A DNA stretch of 64,000 nt, taken from the NCBI GenBank assembly GCA_026826555.1, contig JAKSZT010037198.1, forward strand, positions 8,892,945-8,956,944, in the 5' to 3' direction. Below are positions 1 to 10,013 of the stretch, piece by piece. The DNA is from Tolypeutes matacus. Taxonomy: Eukaryota; Chordata; Mammalia; Cingulata; Chlamyphoridae. The translations under genes were made by a program, and so were the position numbers. The stretch's first letter is position 1. The number at the start of each line of letters is the position of its first letter. Below the pieces are notes generated by a model. The model was not told the DNA's origin, made no database searches, and saw nothing but the letters and a program-made list of their open reading frames with translations.

Positions 1-1113
1 GCCTCTTTTAACACTCTCAACTCCTCCAATGCCAACTTAACCTCCAGCTGCTGGTTATGTCTCTCCCCTTCGATGCCTCTCTATGAAGCTGTAGCCTTTA
101 ATGCTTCTTTCTTCACAGAATCCAAAGAAGAAAGTCCCTCGAAGTGCTTATGGAACCGCACCGCAAAACTAACATTCCAATCGGTTTCTCAAAGCAGACT
201 CTGCATAACAAAAATCGGAGGCACTGTTTCTCCAACCATGCAAACTCTCTGTAGCCAGACAATTACCCCTAACATCACCACAAAATTTCTCATTCCCACC
301 AATAACACAAACTGGCTTTGTTCCTCTACAGGTCTTAACCCTTGCCTCAACGTCCAAGTTCTCAACTCCACCAATGAAACCTGTGTACTTGCTCTCCTGC
401 TCCCCCGTGTCTTATATCACAGCGATGACTCCTTTTTTGATTCCTGGCAGCGCCACCTCCTGCCAACATACATACAAAGGAGAGAAGTCATTACTGCTGT
501 TACAATCACCTCCCTCCTAGGTCTTGTGGGAGCCGGCACCGGGATTGCAGCTCTAGTCCAACAAAACAGTGCCTTTTCTTCCCTTAGGCGGGCCATCGAC
601 CAAGACATCGCCCATCTTGAAAAGGCCATCAATCACCTAAAGAATTCACTTAATTCCCTTTCTGAGGTAGTCCTGCAAAATCGCAGAGGGCTAGACCTTC
701 TCCTGCTTAAAGAAGGAGGCCTCTGTGCTGCACTTAATGAAGAATGCTGTTTTTATGCCAACTACTCTGGTCTAGTTGAAGACAACCTAGCAATAGTTAG
801 AGAAGGGCTCGAAAAACGAAAGAGGGAAAGAGAAGCCCTAGGAAACCTTTCCTGGGGACTCAACGGCCTCCTTCCATACCTCCTCCCCTTCCTTGGCCCT
901 CTGATTATTATTCTTCTTGCTCTAGCAATCGGACCATGGGCCGTCAAAAGAATCGTCCAACTCGCCAAAGATCACACTGATGCGGTTTTTACATCCTTTG
1001 TCAGGGTCCACTACCAACAACTCGCCACTGCTGAAGACCCTCCAATCCCCGTCTCCCGCCCCCCTCCCGCCGTTCCTTCCCACAGGTCATCAAAATCTTC
1101 TCACAAGCCATAA
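1..1113 (+). CDS. env: Endogenous retrovirus envelope, C-terminal SU plus complete TM (5' end outside window)
   Basis: The frame is open from base 1 to the stop at 1111-1113 (370 codons), so the start lies left of the window; the Met at 73 is only the first internal one. Codons 17-20 (bases 49-60) are CWLC, the SU motif that pairs with CX6CC in TM. With residue 1 at that Met: QRR at 135-137 sits at the SU/TM boundary, followed by a hydrophobic fusion peptide (about 138-160), a heptad-rich helix (about 161-210), an immunosuppressive-domain-like segment (201-217), CX6CC at C218/C225/C226, a membrane helix (about 266-288) and a 58-residue proline-rich tail. Family knowledge: this gamma-type architecture is shared by gammaretroviruses and type D betaretroviruses and mediates receptor binding and membrane fusion. 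Odd: no Arg at P4 of the boundary, so it lacks even a minimal RXXR furin site. The long open frame suggests a young or selected copy; function is not shown. Confidence 0.93.
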   Translation, partial: ASFNTLNSSNANLTSSCWLCLSPSMPLYEAVAFNASFFTESKEESPSKCLWNRTAKLTFQSVSQSRLCITKIGGTVSPTMQTLCSQTITPNITTKFLIPTNNTNWLCSSTGLNPCLNVQVLNSTNETCVLALLLPRVLYHSDDSFFDSWQRHLLPTYIQRREVITAVTITSLLGLVGAGTGIAALVQQNSAFSSLRRAIDQDIAHLEKAINHLKNSLNSLSEVVLQNRRGLDLLLLKEGGLCAALNEECCFYANYSGLVEDNLAIVREGLEKRKREREALGNLSWGLNGLLPYLLPFLGPLIIILLALAIGPWAVKRIVQLAKDHTDAVFTSFVRVHYQQLATAEDPPIPVSRPPPAVPSHRSSKSSHKP

Positions 1114-1117
1114 CACC

Positions 1118-1406
1118 TCAGAACCCCTCTCCTGGGGACCTCAGGGACTCCTTTCTTACCTTCTTCTCTCTTTTGAAACGGCTCATTACCTTTCTCCTGT
1201 TGCTCTCTTTAGGCCCTTGGGCCATCAAAAAACTCACAAAATTTATAAAAGATCAAGTTAACTCTCTCTTTAATAAGCCCATCCAGGTCCAGTACCAACG
1301 AATTCTCACTGCAAAAGAAGCCTACCGTCAACTATTCACCTCCAAAAGAGGCATCGCCAAAGGAATTATTTCAACGCGCACTAATACTCAACGCTCCAAC
1401 CCTTAG
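1118..1406 (+). pseudogene. Second, diverged copy of the env transmembrane/cytoplasmic end
   Basis: Directly after the env stop the sequence re-enters env-like coding. Bases near 1120-1160 resemble 840-890 (shared CTCTCCTGGGGA-type stretch), and 1173-1406 encodes a membrane helix, GPWA followed by I-K-K, and a basic tail that aligns with GPWAVK and the tail of the upstream env at an offset of about 280 bases. The copy changes frame between about 1160 and 1175, lacks SU and most TM, and ends in TAG at 1404-1406. The two copies differ at many positions, so this looks less like a recent tandem duplication than the 3' end of a different env lineage left by recombination. Confidence 0.8.
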
Positions 1407-1502
1407 CTCCTCCCCTATCCTTTCTTCCCTTCCCTCATTCCACTTCCCAGCTGCCAACTTCAACAAATAACACCTCCATAAAATCATGCCTCGTTAGGCG
1501 CT

Positions 1503-1730
1503 GGACTGGATAGTCAATGACGGGCAACTAGACCCTTATAAACTGGGTAATCAACCTAACCCTCCTTATCGCCTCGGCTAAGCCGCTGGATCAATCTAAG
1601 ACAGGAACCAGGCCTATTGTTACCGGCCAATCTGGCCAATTGTTGCCGGCCAATTGCTGCCATGGTCTCCAATGACAGGTAAGATCCAGTAGCCGTACAG
1701 CACGGTCTAGACCTAAAACAGGCACAGTCC
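1503..1730 (+). promoter_or_regulatory. CTE-like RNA export hairpin between env and polypurine tract
   Basis: Four short motifs occur in the order known from the type D retrovirus constitutive transport element: CAATGACGGGCAA (1515-1527), CTAAGACAGG (1596-1605), CCAATGACAGGTAAG (1669-1683), CCTAAAACAGG (1712-1722). They fall in unpaired positions of a long hairpin I can trace by hand: GGACTG 1503-1508 with CAGTCC 1725-1730; CTAGACC 1528-1534 with GGTCTAG 1704-1710; CGGCTA 1575-1580 with TAGCCG 1690-1695; CTGGATC 1586-1592 with GATCCAG 1683-1689; ACCA plus GGC near 1607-1613 with GCC plus TGGT near 1659-1666. Known: the CTE recruits the host export factor NXF1/TAP through two symmetric internal loops so that unspliced RNA leaves the nucleus. 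Position, motif order and stems all fit; activity is inference. Confidence 0.8.
1624..1660 (+). repeat. Three GGCCAAT repeats in the hairpin apex
   Basis: GGCCAAT occurs three times in under 40 bases, inside the apical part of the CTE-like hairpin. It may be slippage within a loop under little constraint; the CCAAT cores could also bind NF-Y, which is speculative. Confidence 0.6.
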
Positions 1731-1764
1731 CCCTAATAGCAAGCGAGGCCCATCAAATAAAACA

Positions 1765-1775
1765 AAAGGAGGAAA
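1765..1775 (+). other. Retroviral 3' polypurine tract
   Basis: An 11-base purine run, AAAAGGAGGAA, stands immediately before TGTTGG at 1776, the expected plus-strand primer position next to an LTR that starts with TG. Confidence 0.85.
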
Positions 1776-2062
1776 TGTTGGCAATGCTGACTTCTCCAAC
1801 CCTCTAATCTGCCTATTCCCCCAGCAACCCAGCCACCTATCCCTTTACCCTGTTCATTTTTAAACTCACCAATCCCCTGCCGCCACACCCTCTTGTAACA
1901 TATATAAACCCAAAAGCTTCCTCATTAAACGGACTTGCTTCACCGAACCTGTCTCCGCAGTTTTCATTTTCAACTGCGCCGTCCTCCACACCCGTGAACC
2001 CCACGAAGCCCCGCAGAGGCTTCATGTAATCCCTTGGGGATTGCCTGTCCATGGGTTGGCAC
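1776..2062 (+). mobile_element. ERV 3' LTR (right boundary uncertain)
   Basis: It starts TGTTGGCAATG after the polypurine tract. U3 holds a TATA box (about 1900-1908) and ATTAAA at 1924-1929. The right end is not fixed: candidate ACA ends are at 1990 and 2062, and the 5' LTR and target duplication are outside the window. At about 215-290 bp it is short, as in betaretroviruses. Confidence 0.72.
1900..1929 (+). promoter_or_regulatory. LTR TATA box and poly(A) signal
   Basis: ATATATAAA at about 1900-1908 is followed by ATTAAA at 1924-1929. A poly(A) signal this close to the TATA box implies it lies at or before the cap site with a very short R region, an arrangement known from MMTV/MPMV-type LTRs. 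That agrees with the CTE-like element upstream. Confidence 0.65.
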
Positions 2063-2620
2063 ATCAGTCCTCATGAGAAGAGGAAATCGATTTCTCAACC
2101 TCTGGTTGTGGCACAGGAAAATGTCCAGCAGCTGCTGGGAGCAGCGAACCGGGCAAACCTTGGATCTGGTATGCTTGTGTGTGCAAATGCATGCCGAGTC
2201 ATAGATTAGAGCCTCAGGCACCTGTGGGGGTTGCTCTTGCCTGAGCATCCCTGTGCCAGAGAGAGAGTGCAACATCAAATAACAAACAAAAAGCAGTGCA
2301 ACAGGTCAAAGGAACAGGGAAGAAAGGAAAAGGTTTACATATTAATACCTTTAATGTTATTCTTTTCCTGCTCTTTGAACAAGAGACCCTGTATTTTCAT
2401 TTTGCAATGGGCCCTACAAATTATGAGTTGACACTTCCTGACACAGTAGATAATTTGTTGACTTTTTTGAATGATCTTAAGGTGTTGAACTGATTGATCA
2501 TGAGGTATAAACCACATGCTGGAAATGGAACATTGGATTGCCTCTTACAGACATCTTTATGTGTAAGTTAAGTAAGCTTCAACTGTGGTTAAGCCACCGT
2601 GGAACAAGTTGCTAGATAAT
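2063..2620. other. No recognised feature
   Basis: Flank between the ERV LTR and the next repeat. No coding or repeat match recognised; part may be residual ERV sequence, since the LTR end is uncertain. Confidence 0.4.
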
Positions 2621-3064
2621 GTAACATGGGAACCAAGGCTCTGGCACAATAGAAACTTTCAGCAAATGACCACTTTATTTTCACACAGCACAAAGGGTTC
2701 AAAAAAAGCAGGGGAAGATATCCTATCTTGGCCAGTCTCCTGAGGAGGCCAAACTGCCCAGGTCAGGGTCAGTGGAAGGAAGCTCCACATGCCCCATTTT
2801 GCGTCGGAGGGCAGAAACACCTGCACTGTCTGAGGGTGGGGTATTGATACAATCCCAGAGGAAGGGGCACTGCCACTGAGAGTTCCCGCCTTGATAAGTA
2901 GCTGGGAATTCTTGTTTCCAGTTTCCTAGAATAAGTTATGATTAGGCCTTTTCACTAGACCTAATGGGGTTTCTGCAGAATAGAAACATGTGAAAAGGGT
3001 GGGAGGGATTTGGCGAGGGCTGGTAGGAGGCTGCTCAGTATGTCTGTGACTTCCCCAGCAGCCA
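2621..3064 (-). mobile_element. Solo-LTR-like repeat, copy 1 (antisense)
   Basis: It aligns along its length with 37284-37772 (shared blocks such as AACTTTCAGCAA, GGTCAGGGTCAGTGGA, CTGTCTGAGGGTGGG and CCCCAGCAGC). On the minus strand it has AATAAA (2674-2679) but a decayed TATA region. LTR identity is inferred mainly from the better copy; family not named. Confidence 0.65.
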
Positions 3065-3544
3065 CTGTTATTTTCTTCCTATTATATGATGTGAAGGCTA
3101 ATTGCTATAAGGCAACCCTACTTTTAAAGACCCTTCAGCTATTCCTGTTACTGAAAGTTCTTATTAGCCAAAACCTTATGGAGTCTTGGCCACCTGCCTA
3201 AAGGATTTGTTGAACATCATTGTCCCCTATATATGCCTAGCTCCAATCCCACAATCCTTATTACTTTCCTAGTGGAAATAATTTTACTTTCCTCTTTCCA
3301 TGACCCGAAAGGAGGGCTCTACATCATCCTTATCACAAGCCACATATTAAGATGCTGTGTCCCTAAGGGGGCATAATAAATTGTAATAATATAATTTGCC
3401 TTGTATGTGATATAATGCCTTGTATATGATTTCAGTATAAGGTCCATGAAGAAGAGCTAAAATTTGTTTAAAAAATGTGGGATCTTGTTCTAGCATGGAT
3501 TATTTCCTATTCTTAGCAATAATTTTTTATTGTGAAACTCCCTT
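3065..3544. other. No recognised gene; possible LTR continuation
   Basis: AT-rich. A short tandem repeat based on GCCTTGTATRTGAT is visible at about 3400-3432. The first part could extend the LTR-like repeat on its left. Confidence 0.35.
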
Positions 3545-4022
3545 AACTGATCAGTTTCTTAAACAACTTTATTGAAATATAACTCACATACCAAAAAATT
3601 TACCCACTTAAACTATGCAATTTAGTGAATTGTGCAGCCATCACCACAATCTAATTTCAGGATATTTCATCACCCCCCAAAAGAAATTCCATACCCAGTC
3701 ACTCTCCAACCTCCTTCCCAACAGAGCTACACAAGCAGTAAGCTACTCATCTCTATAGATATACCTATTCTGGAAATTTCATGTAAATGTAATTGTACAA
3801 TATGTGGTCCTTAGTGACTAGCGTCTTTCACTTAGCAAAATGTTTTCCAGGTTCATCCATATTGTAGTATGCTTTACTACTTGTTATTGCTGGATAATAA
3901 TCCATTGTATTGTTACACATTTTATTTATTCATTCATCAGTTGATAGACATTTTGGTCATTTCTATTTTTTGACTATTGTGAGTAATGTTACTATGAACA
4001 TTCATATGCAATGTCTTGTGTG
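3545..4022 (-). mobile_element. L1M 3' UTR fragment (antisense)
   Basis: It carries the familiar antisense L1M tail phrases in order: TTTATTGAAATATAACTCACA, CAGCCATCACCACAATCTAA, TTCATCCATATTGTAG, ATTCATCAGTTGATAGACAT. Old and diverged. Confidence 0.85.
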
Positions 4023-5044
4023 AACATTAGCTATCAATTTAATAACCTCCCAAAACTTATATTATCTAATCAATTTTCTCTAGCTTAAATCTCAAAATTT
4101 TAAGAGTTATATATATCAAACATTTATTTTATATCCACTTGAATGAGTCCCTTCAATACAGTTCATGTAATTTGGAATTAATCCTGCTCCTTTATATTTC
4201 CTTTACTCAAGTCAATATTACTGTTAAACTCTCCAGCCAGAGGATGACACTTTGATCTGCTTTTTTGTAACTCTACATGAAATCAATGACTAAATCTTAC
4301 ATTTCTAAACATTTCCATATTATAACCTCCTATTCCTACTGAATTACATTACGGTCTAATCATCTTTCCTCTTGATTCTGCAATGGACTAGCTGATTTCT
4401 GTCTTGATCCCTTTTCTCTTGCCCACCATACCAAGGTCTAGCATTGGGTTCTCTTTACCCCAGCAAGCTTTGTGGCTCTCTGTGTCTCATATAGTGTTCT
4501 TATATATCTTTGTTTTGTAGCAGTGTGTGTGTGTGTGATATGCCACATTCCTCTTATGGAAACAAGAGTTTCTAAGCTGAGATTTAAAGCAAAGCAGTTA
4601 TGAAATGAAAATAAACTTTGGATAAAGTCCTTGTTATAGGTTTTCCAAAAGCATGCCAATTTTAAGTAGATATGTTTATATTCTTAAGAGATTATTTTAT
4701 TCAAATAAAAATATTTCTAAATTATACTGACACAATTAGTATTTACATCTAGTTATTGCAGAAAATATATATCCTAAACTTATTACATAGATGTGAGAAT
4801 ATTTAAATCAAAATCCTAGGAAAGCTAGCCAATTTTGCAGAACATGGAAACACTCTCCTAAGATGTGTTATTTTAATGAAAATGGATGTGCTCACAAATT
4901 TCCCTGCTAGTCTCTACACTCCTACACCCCATAGCCAAATCCAAATATCCTGGGAGTAAGCCAGCCAATAATAAGAAAAGCAATAGATTTTATTTTTATA
5001 ATACAATGGTAAATTATTATATTATTTCATTTAGTTCACTTTTC
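4023..5044. other. Apparently single-copy AT-rich DNA
   Basis: No gene or repeat recognised. A short (GT)n tract lies near 4524-4538. Confidence 0.4.
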
Positions 5045-6550
5045 TTTGAAGTGGCAAAAATTGAAGAAATAATCTCTGAAAATGTCCCAAATTTGATAAA
5101 AGATATAAATCTACATGGAGGTCAAAATGCAGTGCCATGACATTTAAAGTGATGAAAGAAAACTATCAACCAAGTTTTATATATGTGGTAAAACTATCCT
5201 TCATAAATGAAGGATAATTAAGATATTCTCAGATAAACAAATTTGAGGGAGTTCATTACGAGTAGATCTGCCTTACAAGAAATGCTAAAGGGAGTGCTTT
5301 AGTTGGAAATGCAAGGACACTAGACAGTAACTTGAAGCTGAATGAAGAAATAAAGATATCCAGTAAAGCTAGCCACATAAGCACATATAAAAGCTAATAG
5401 TAGTCCATGCTTTTGTCTGTAACTCCTCTTTTTATTTCCTATATGAACTAAAAACAAATGCATAAAAATTAACAATAAATCTCTGTTACTGGGCACATAA
5501 TGTGCAAAGATCTAATTTGTGACTAGCAATATAAAAGGGGGAATAGCTGCATAGGAGCAGAGTTTTTGTATGCTGTTGAAGCTAAATTGGTATTCAAACT
5601 AGATTGTTATTAATTCAGGAAGTTAATTTTAATCTCCATGGTAACCACTAAGAAAATAGCTAAAAAATACACAAAAGGAAATGAGAATCAAAATGAACAC
5701 TACAAACAACACACACACACACACAACTAAACACAAACAAAGGCAATAATCAAGGAAATGAATAAAAAAAGTTTAAGACACAGAGAAAACAAAGAGTAAA
5801 ATGGCAGAAGTAACTTCTTTATCAGTAGTTATTTAAAAATTTTTGTATTTATTTTTAATAATTAATTTCTTTCTTTTTAAAGAAGCTCTAGATTACAAAA
5901 ATGTTACACAAATGTAAATGGATTAAACTCTCTAAGCATGCCAAGACAATTCATTGGGGAAAGAAGTGTCTCTTCAACAAATGTTGCTGGAACAACTGTA
6001 TGCCCACATGCAAACGAACAATATTGGACTCCTACTTCACACCATATACAAAAGTTAACTCAAAATGGATCAATGTCCTAAATATATGAGTTAAAACAAT
6101 AAAATTCTTAAAAGAAAACTTAGGAATAAACCTTCATGACCTTGGGTTTGGCAATGTTTTCTTAGATATGAAACCAAAAGCACAAATAAAAAAAGAAGAA
6201 ATAAATGAATTGGATTTCATCAAAATTGAAAACCATGTGCATCAAAGAACAATATCAAGAATGCACAAAGAAATTCTAAAAATGGGAGAAAGCATTTTCA
6301 AATCTTGTATTTGATAAGAATCTGGTATTCAGAGTATATAACTCGTATAACAAAAGACAAACAATGCAATTTTTAAAAATTGGCAAAGTACTTCAACAGA
6401 CATTGTTTCAGAAAAGATGTACACATGGACAACATTTGCAAATGTCCATCAACAGATGAATAGATAAAAATTGTGGTATGTACATACAGTAGAGTATTAG
6501 TCAGAAAAAACAATAATGTACTGATCATGCTACAATCTTCAAGCACTTTC

Positions 6551-6738
6551 TTTTTTTTTTTTTTTTTTTAAAGATTTTATTTATTTATTCATTTATCCCC
6601 CCTTGCTGCTTGTGCTCGCTGGGTCAGCTAACTGCGCTGTGTAGGTGGGCTTGCCTTTACCAGAAGGCCCCGGGAACAGAACCCGGGGCCTCCCATATGG
6701 TAAACGGGAGCCCTACTGATTGAGCCACAGCCGCTTCC
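6551..6738 (-). mobile_element. tRNA-derived SINE, DAS-like (antisense)
   Basis: Poly(T) at the left and, read on the minus strand, a tRNA-like head at the right (GGGAAGCGGCTGTGGCTCAA, then a box-B-like GGGTTCTGTTCCC). A perfect 14-bp target duplication, CTTCAAGCACTTTC, flanks it at 6537-6550 and 6739-6752. Confidence 0.9.
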
Positions 6739-6766
6739 CTTCAAGCACTTTCAAAACATGCTGAGA

Positions 6767-7160
6767 CTGGCAATGGATGTAGGCCATTTAAATCAGCACA
6801 CACCACTCAGAACTGAGTGGGAGAGAGTGTGGTCTACAGTGTGAACTGTGGTCTATGGTTGGTGGCAAGGCTCCAGGATGTGTAAGTTCATTGAGGTTGG
6901 TGGGCCACACTGTGGGAGATGTTTGTGTGGGATGTGGTGGGAGGTGTGGGAGGTGGGCAACATGGGAATCCCAGTGGGTTCCGTGTAATATTTTAGGTAA
7001 TCTAAGCACCTCTTAAAATATATGTATATATATATATATAAATAACATTTTTGTAAGCAAATACACATATATGCATATATATTTATATATCATTTTGCAA
7101 ATGTTTGTATGTATTGTGAGAATTTTGATTTTTACCCATAATAAAAAAAAAAAATAAAAA
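6767..7160 (+). mobile_element. 5'-truncated L1 tail (3' UTR only), copy 1
   Basis: About 395 bp of 3' UTR with a GGGAGGTGTGGGAGGTGGGC block, a TA-rich stretch and a poly(A) end. A 14-bp target duplication, AAAACATGCTGAGA, flanks it at 6753-6766 and 7161-7174. Same family as 43949-44229 and 61430-61663. Confidence 0.9.
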
Positions 7161-7465
7161 AAAACATGCTGAGAGAAAAAAACCAGATGCAAAAGGTCAC
7201 AGATTGTATGTTCCATTTATATGAAATAATCAAGATAGATAAAGCCATAGCTACAGAATGCAGGTTGGTATTTGTCAGGGTCAGCAAGGGGGCAATTGGG
7301 AGAAACTGCCGAATAGGTTGGGGGTTTGCTTGGAAGTGATGGAAATATTTTGGAATTAGAAAGAGGTGGTGGTTTCAAGACATTGTGAATATTGTATATG
7401 CTACTGAGTTTTTCACTTTAAATGGCTACTTTTATGCTGTGTTAATTTCAACAAAATAAATTATT

Positions 7466-7860
7466 AAAAATAAAAAGAGCACATGGGACCAAAAGAATGT
7501 TATATACAGAAATACTAATCTAATATAGGTTGACATATTTAAACAAAGCTACTCAATAGTGCCAAATAGGATAACAGAACAATTAAAATAATATGTGTTT
7601 AATGGTCACTATGTGTGATATTTTATGCTATCACCAGATATACCACAGAGAATGAGAACCACAAATTCCCAGCCTAATAGGGCCTATGGGATTTTGGAGT
7701 CAACAAAAGATTTGGAATGAATGAAGTTAACAAGGGAAGATATAAAAAAAATATTCTTTTCCACATATTTTGGGATAATGAGATAAAAGCAGGGAATAAT
7801 ATTTATTAATATTTATTAGTATTAATTAATTTATTAAGCATAAAAACTTTACAGTAGTAA
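7466..7860. other. No recognised feature
   Basis: AT-rich; a TTTATTAATATTTATTAGTA stretch near 7801-7835 is low complexity. Confidence 0.4.
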
Positions 7861-7869
7861 TAACTGATG

Positions 7870-8068
7870 TTTATAGATTTTTTTCATCGGGTTCCAGGAT
7901 ATCGGCTAAGAGCATTAAATGCATGATTTCATTTAATCTACAGACAACCACACAAAAATGATTTTCCTCTTCCTTCTCTTCGAGTTCCAGCACATTTAAC
8001 TAACTCCCTAAGTCTACACAGCTGATAGTGGCAGACCAATTCCAGAGCCTGTGCCCTTAACAACTACT
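7870..8068 (-). repeat. MIR SINE (antisense)
   Basis: Minus-oriented MIR core and tail: GCATGATTTCATTTAATC, then CTACACAGCTGATAGTGGCAGA and CAGAGCCTGTGCCCTTAAC near 8045. An adjoining stretch to about 8165 (CTCAAGCTCACACAG) may be a second MIR piece. Confidence 0.75.
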
Positions 8069-8201
8069 CAAGCCTAGGAATTAGGCATGAGGAAGCTAGC
8101 GAGGCAACTCAAACCTACAGTGGAAAATAACACGCTCAAGCTCACACAGATTTTCTGAGAACTGAATTAAAATAATGTCTACATGATTTCAAATTACCTG
8201 A

Positions 8202-8221
8202 CTTTTTTTTTTTTTTTTTTT
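8202..8221. repeat. Poly(T) tract
   Basis: An uninterrupted run of about 19-20 T without a recognisable SINE attached. Confidence 0.85.
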
Positions 8222-9630
8222 AACTAAACCAAAGCTGCTTCTTGTTAAGATGGAAATGGAATTTTGGTGTGATGAGCAAGATCTAGAACTGAGTAGAAAT
8301 AAGGTTAACTGGGCAGCAGGGTGAGAAATCAGTGGGAGGTGTATAATTCTTAATTATGCAAGCAGTGTATTTTTATATTATAGTTTGACACCTCATCCAT
8401 ATTTCAATTTGCATGAGTTTTAGAAGAATTAATATAAATGAAAAAATATATTTAATCTTGCAAAAGAAGGAAAAAACAATATTTATTTTTATTTTTCTAT
8501 CTAAATATCACAGACTCATCTGTGGCTAGAATTTAAATTAATACTTTAAGTAAATAACATTGTAAATCTTTCAAGAGATATGAGTTTTTTAGATCTTTAA
8601 AGCAAATAGCATGGTTACCAGAATTGATGATATTGCACTTGGAGGGAAGTAATTCACTTTACTCCAAGATGCTGGATGGGCTCCTACTTCATGCATGAAT
8701 ATTTTGGTTGCTGCACTGAAATGTTCACTGGAGATACTTGTTGGAGTAGCAATTCTCAGAACATATGTGTGTGTTTGCATTATTGCTGTTCTATTTAATT
8801 ACATTCTGTAATCTTTCTTGTTTAAGAAGTTTTCTGAGATATAATGTTCAGTATGCTGATTACTTATATTGTAAATGGTTATAATACTAACATTTTCTTT
8901 ATTATTTTCCTTCTAGTTTATGTTTTTAAAGGCCTCTCTGAAATCCACATTAAAATGTACACATGTTCTCTTTACTTCTTTTAATATTTAATTTTCAAGA
9001 GCCTATTACAGACAGGATAATTAATATACTAGGGAAAATTTTTAAATTATATATTTTTTTGTCCTATTACTGCCCAGTTCTCACTTGCCCTGGCACTATC
9101 TCTATGAACTCAATTTACAACCCAGAATATATTTTGGATAAGTGCTTAAGATGGGGGATTATGGGTGACATTCCCTTGAGTCCTTGCATATCTTAGAATA
9201 TATTTCGGCTGTCTTGATAAGCAAAAGCAAATTGAATAAGTAAAAAATTTAAGGCCCATTTCATTTTACTATAAAACATTATAATTATTGTTCATTTATC
9301 TGCTGGTATTCATTATTATAGATGATAAGTCTGTTAATAGTCTATTCTACTCCTCTTTGTATATAACCTGAATGATGATGATTATTATTTGTCTTTGGTG
9401 TTTATAGGATTATTTATTTTTGAAATGCCAAGGAAAAATCAAGAACAAAATGTCAAGAAAATAAAAGCAAACCAAAAGAAGAAAGTAAAAAAAATATTCT
9501 TGTACATGCTAACTTCTCCATAAAAATTGCAAGTTACTATGACAGGCAGATTCCATCCTCTCTTCAATTTAGAAAACAATTATGTTTCTACATCTTCCAA
9601 TCTACCTCCCGTTTCATCTCTTCTTCTACA
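8222..9630. other. No recognised feature
   Basis: AT-rich DNA without recognisable coding, RNA gene or familiar repeat, apart from short A/T runs. Confidence 0.4.
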
Positions 9631-9835
9631 TTTTTTTTTTTTTTTTTGTGGCATGGGGGAAGGCAGATTGAACACTGGACCTCTTACGTGGGAAGCCAGC
9701 ACATCGGCTGCCCTAGTTGGCTTTTTCATTTGTTTTGCTTGTTGTTTGTTTCTGTTTTTTCAGGAAGCACAGGGAACCAAACACAGGACCTCCCATGTGG
9801 GAGGCAGGCGCTTAACCGCTTTAGCCACATCCGCT
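9631..9835 (-). mobile_element. tRNA-derived SINE, DAS-like (antisense)
   Basis: Poly(T) of about 18 at 9631, one head-like unit (GAACACTGGACCTCTTACGT), a T/G-rich linker, then a second unit with CACAGGACCTCCCATGTGGG and GCTTAACCGCTTTAGCCACA at the right end. Two related heads make it look dimeric. Target duplications are not clear. Confidence 0.82.
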
Positions 9836-10013
9836 CGCACTCTTCCGTGCATTTTAGTCCAATATTGAAGACATATTGTCTATGTTTATTAACTACTCTC
9901 TTCAAATGAGTTTATCTCTTTGTTCTTCGTTTAGAATTTCTCAAGATTTATTCTATTATTACATATTAATTTTTACATTTTCTATAATGTTCTATATTGT
10001 TTGTAATGGTAAA
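9836..10013. other. No recognised feature
   Basis: AT-rich flank leading into the run of Ns. Confidence 0.4.

Larger units (their letters stand above)
5045..7465 (+). mobile_element. L1M with internal deletions, carrying two later insertions
   Basis: Begins inside ORF1 (GAAGAAATAATCTCTGAAAA near 5060), jumps near 5114 to the ORF1 end, runs through the inter-ORF region to the start of ORF2 (GTAAATGGATTAAACTCTC near 5913-5931), then jumps directly to the ORF2 C-terminal region (CTTCAACAAATGTTGCTGG near 5972) and 3' UTR, ending near 7465 in ATTATTAAAAATAAAAAG. Roughly 3 kb of ORF2, including the RT core, is missing. A SINE (6551-6738) and a truncated L1 tail (about 6767-7160) sit in the 3' part. 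A (CA)n tract lies near 5709-5726. Confidence 0.85.

Noticed and set aside
9527..9909. 113- and 87-codon + strand frames with hydrophobic segments
   Set aside because: They run through the antisense SINE and its poly(T).
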